The notes under the pieces are model-generated. The model was given only the letters and a program-made list of their open reading frames with translations. It searched no databases and was not told the DNA's origin. The translations under genes were made by a program, and so were the position numbers. Below are positions 5,570-5,902 of a stretch of DNA of 5,902 nt, in pieces; position 1 is the stretch's first letter; each line of letters starts with the position of its first letter. The stretch is from Alphaproteobacteria bacterium. GTDB lineage: Bacteria; Pseudomonadota; Alphaproteobacteria; Micropepsales; Micropepsaceae. Location: NCBI GenBank assembly GCA_947455695.1, contig CANGRN010000109.1:1-5902 (forward strand). Direction: 5' to 3'.

Positions 5570-5902
5570 TTGACGCGTATCGTGCTTCTGGGCGGCTTTT
5601 TGCTTGTTGCCGCCGCTGTGCCTGCTTCGGCCCAGACCAGCAGGACCGAGCATGTCGTGGTGTATGGCGCCCTGCCGGATTCCGACATTGGCGTTGCCGC
5701 CGACAAGGTCCCTGGCCAACTGCAAAGCTTCAGCGCCGGCCAGCTCGCCGCCCAGCATGGCGCGACCGTGTTGGACGCGCTGGGCATGCAAGCCGCCGGT
5801 ATTTCGCTTGGCGACACCCAGGGCAATGTCCTGTTCCAGGACTTGCGCTTCCATGGCTTTGAAGCATCTCCGCTGCAGGGTGTTCCGCAAGGCATCGCCG
5901 TC
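5570..5902 (+). CDS. TonB-dependent outer-membrane receptor, N-terminal part (cut by window edge)
   Basis: The TTG at 5570 opens 111 codons that run off the window without a stop. Residues 1-21 are a clean signal peptide (MTRIVLLGGFLLVAAAVPASA, cut before Gln22). EHVVVYGA (27-34) looks like a TonB box. Residues 46-111 follow the plug domain: FSAGQLAAQHGATVLDALGM, then GNVLFQDLRFHGFEASPLQG and VPQGIAV, the FxG-ASPL-G-PQG-AV pattern of receptors that import siderophores, vitamins or oligosaccharides across the outer membrane using TonB energy. The substrate cannot be told from this part. The TTG start is chosen because AAGGGGA ends seven bases before it. An in-frame ATG at 5534 would add 12 residues but has no ribosome binding site. 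The upstream gap of about 680 bases is unusually long and structured. Confidence 0.85.
   Translation, partial: MTRIVLLGGFLLVAAAVPASAQTSRTEHVVVYGALPDSDIGVAADKVPGQLQSFSAGQLAAQHGATVLDALGMQAAGISLGDTQGNVLFQDLRFHGFEASPLQGVPQGIAV

Noticed and set aside
5379..5573. 64-codon plus-strand ORF whose TGA overlaps the TTG start of the TonB receptor
   Set aside because: The overlap looks like coupling, but the GTG start has no ribosome binding site, the product matches nothing I know, and Arg codons are scattered over CGC, CGG, CGA, AGA and AGG, unlike the real genes.

Overview
The window looks like chromosomal DNA of a high-GC Gram-negative bacterium, most probably an alphaproteobacterium. Codons have GC-rich third positions. 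There is an outer-membrane-type lipoprotein, a TonB-dependent receptor and both core genes for periplasmic glucans. The species cannot be named from this window.

Layout from left to right. (1) 1-278, minus: the N-terminus of a secreted GH51 alpha-L-arabinofuranosidase, cut by the window edge. (2) 364-2307, minus: opgH/mdoH, the inner-membrane glucosyltransferase that builds osmoregulated periplasmic glucans. (3) 2300-2500, minus: a 66-codon ORF that ends one base before the ATG of opgH. It is either a coupled small protein or a detached N-terminal tail of OpgH. (4) 2501-2650: a divergent control region. (5) 2651-4207, plus: opgG/opgD, the periplasmic glucan-modifying partner, with a twin-arginine-like signal. 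(6) 4241-4888, minus: a lipoprotein of unknown function, convergent with opgG. (7) 4889-5569: about 680 bases without a convincing protein gene, visibly less GC-rich than the genes and full of small hairpins. It includes a strong terminator-like hairpin and a 13-codon minus-strand ORF whose AGGAGG ribosome binding site lies inside a hairpin. (8) 5570-5902, plus: the N-terminus of a TonB-dependent receptor, cut by the window edge.

The two opg genes form one pathway. OpgH polymerises and exports beta-glucan from UDP-glucose, and the OpgG/OpgD-family protein acts on it in the periplasm. They are usually co-directional (opgGH); here they diverge from a shared control region. The arabinofuranosidase and the TonB receptor suggest a polysaccharide-scavenging neighbourhood, but nothing in the window ties them functionally to the glucan genes.

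The most distinctive non-coding signal is a 27-base element found twice: after opgH (minus strand) and after opgG (plus strand). The copies match at 23 of 27 positions. All four differences preserve a 5-bp hairpin with a GNRA loop, including one compensatory base-pair swap. This looks like a dispersed structured element attached to gene 3' ends. No CRISPR array, insertion sequence, tRNA or rRNA was found.
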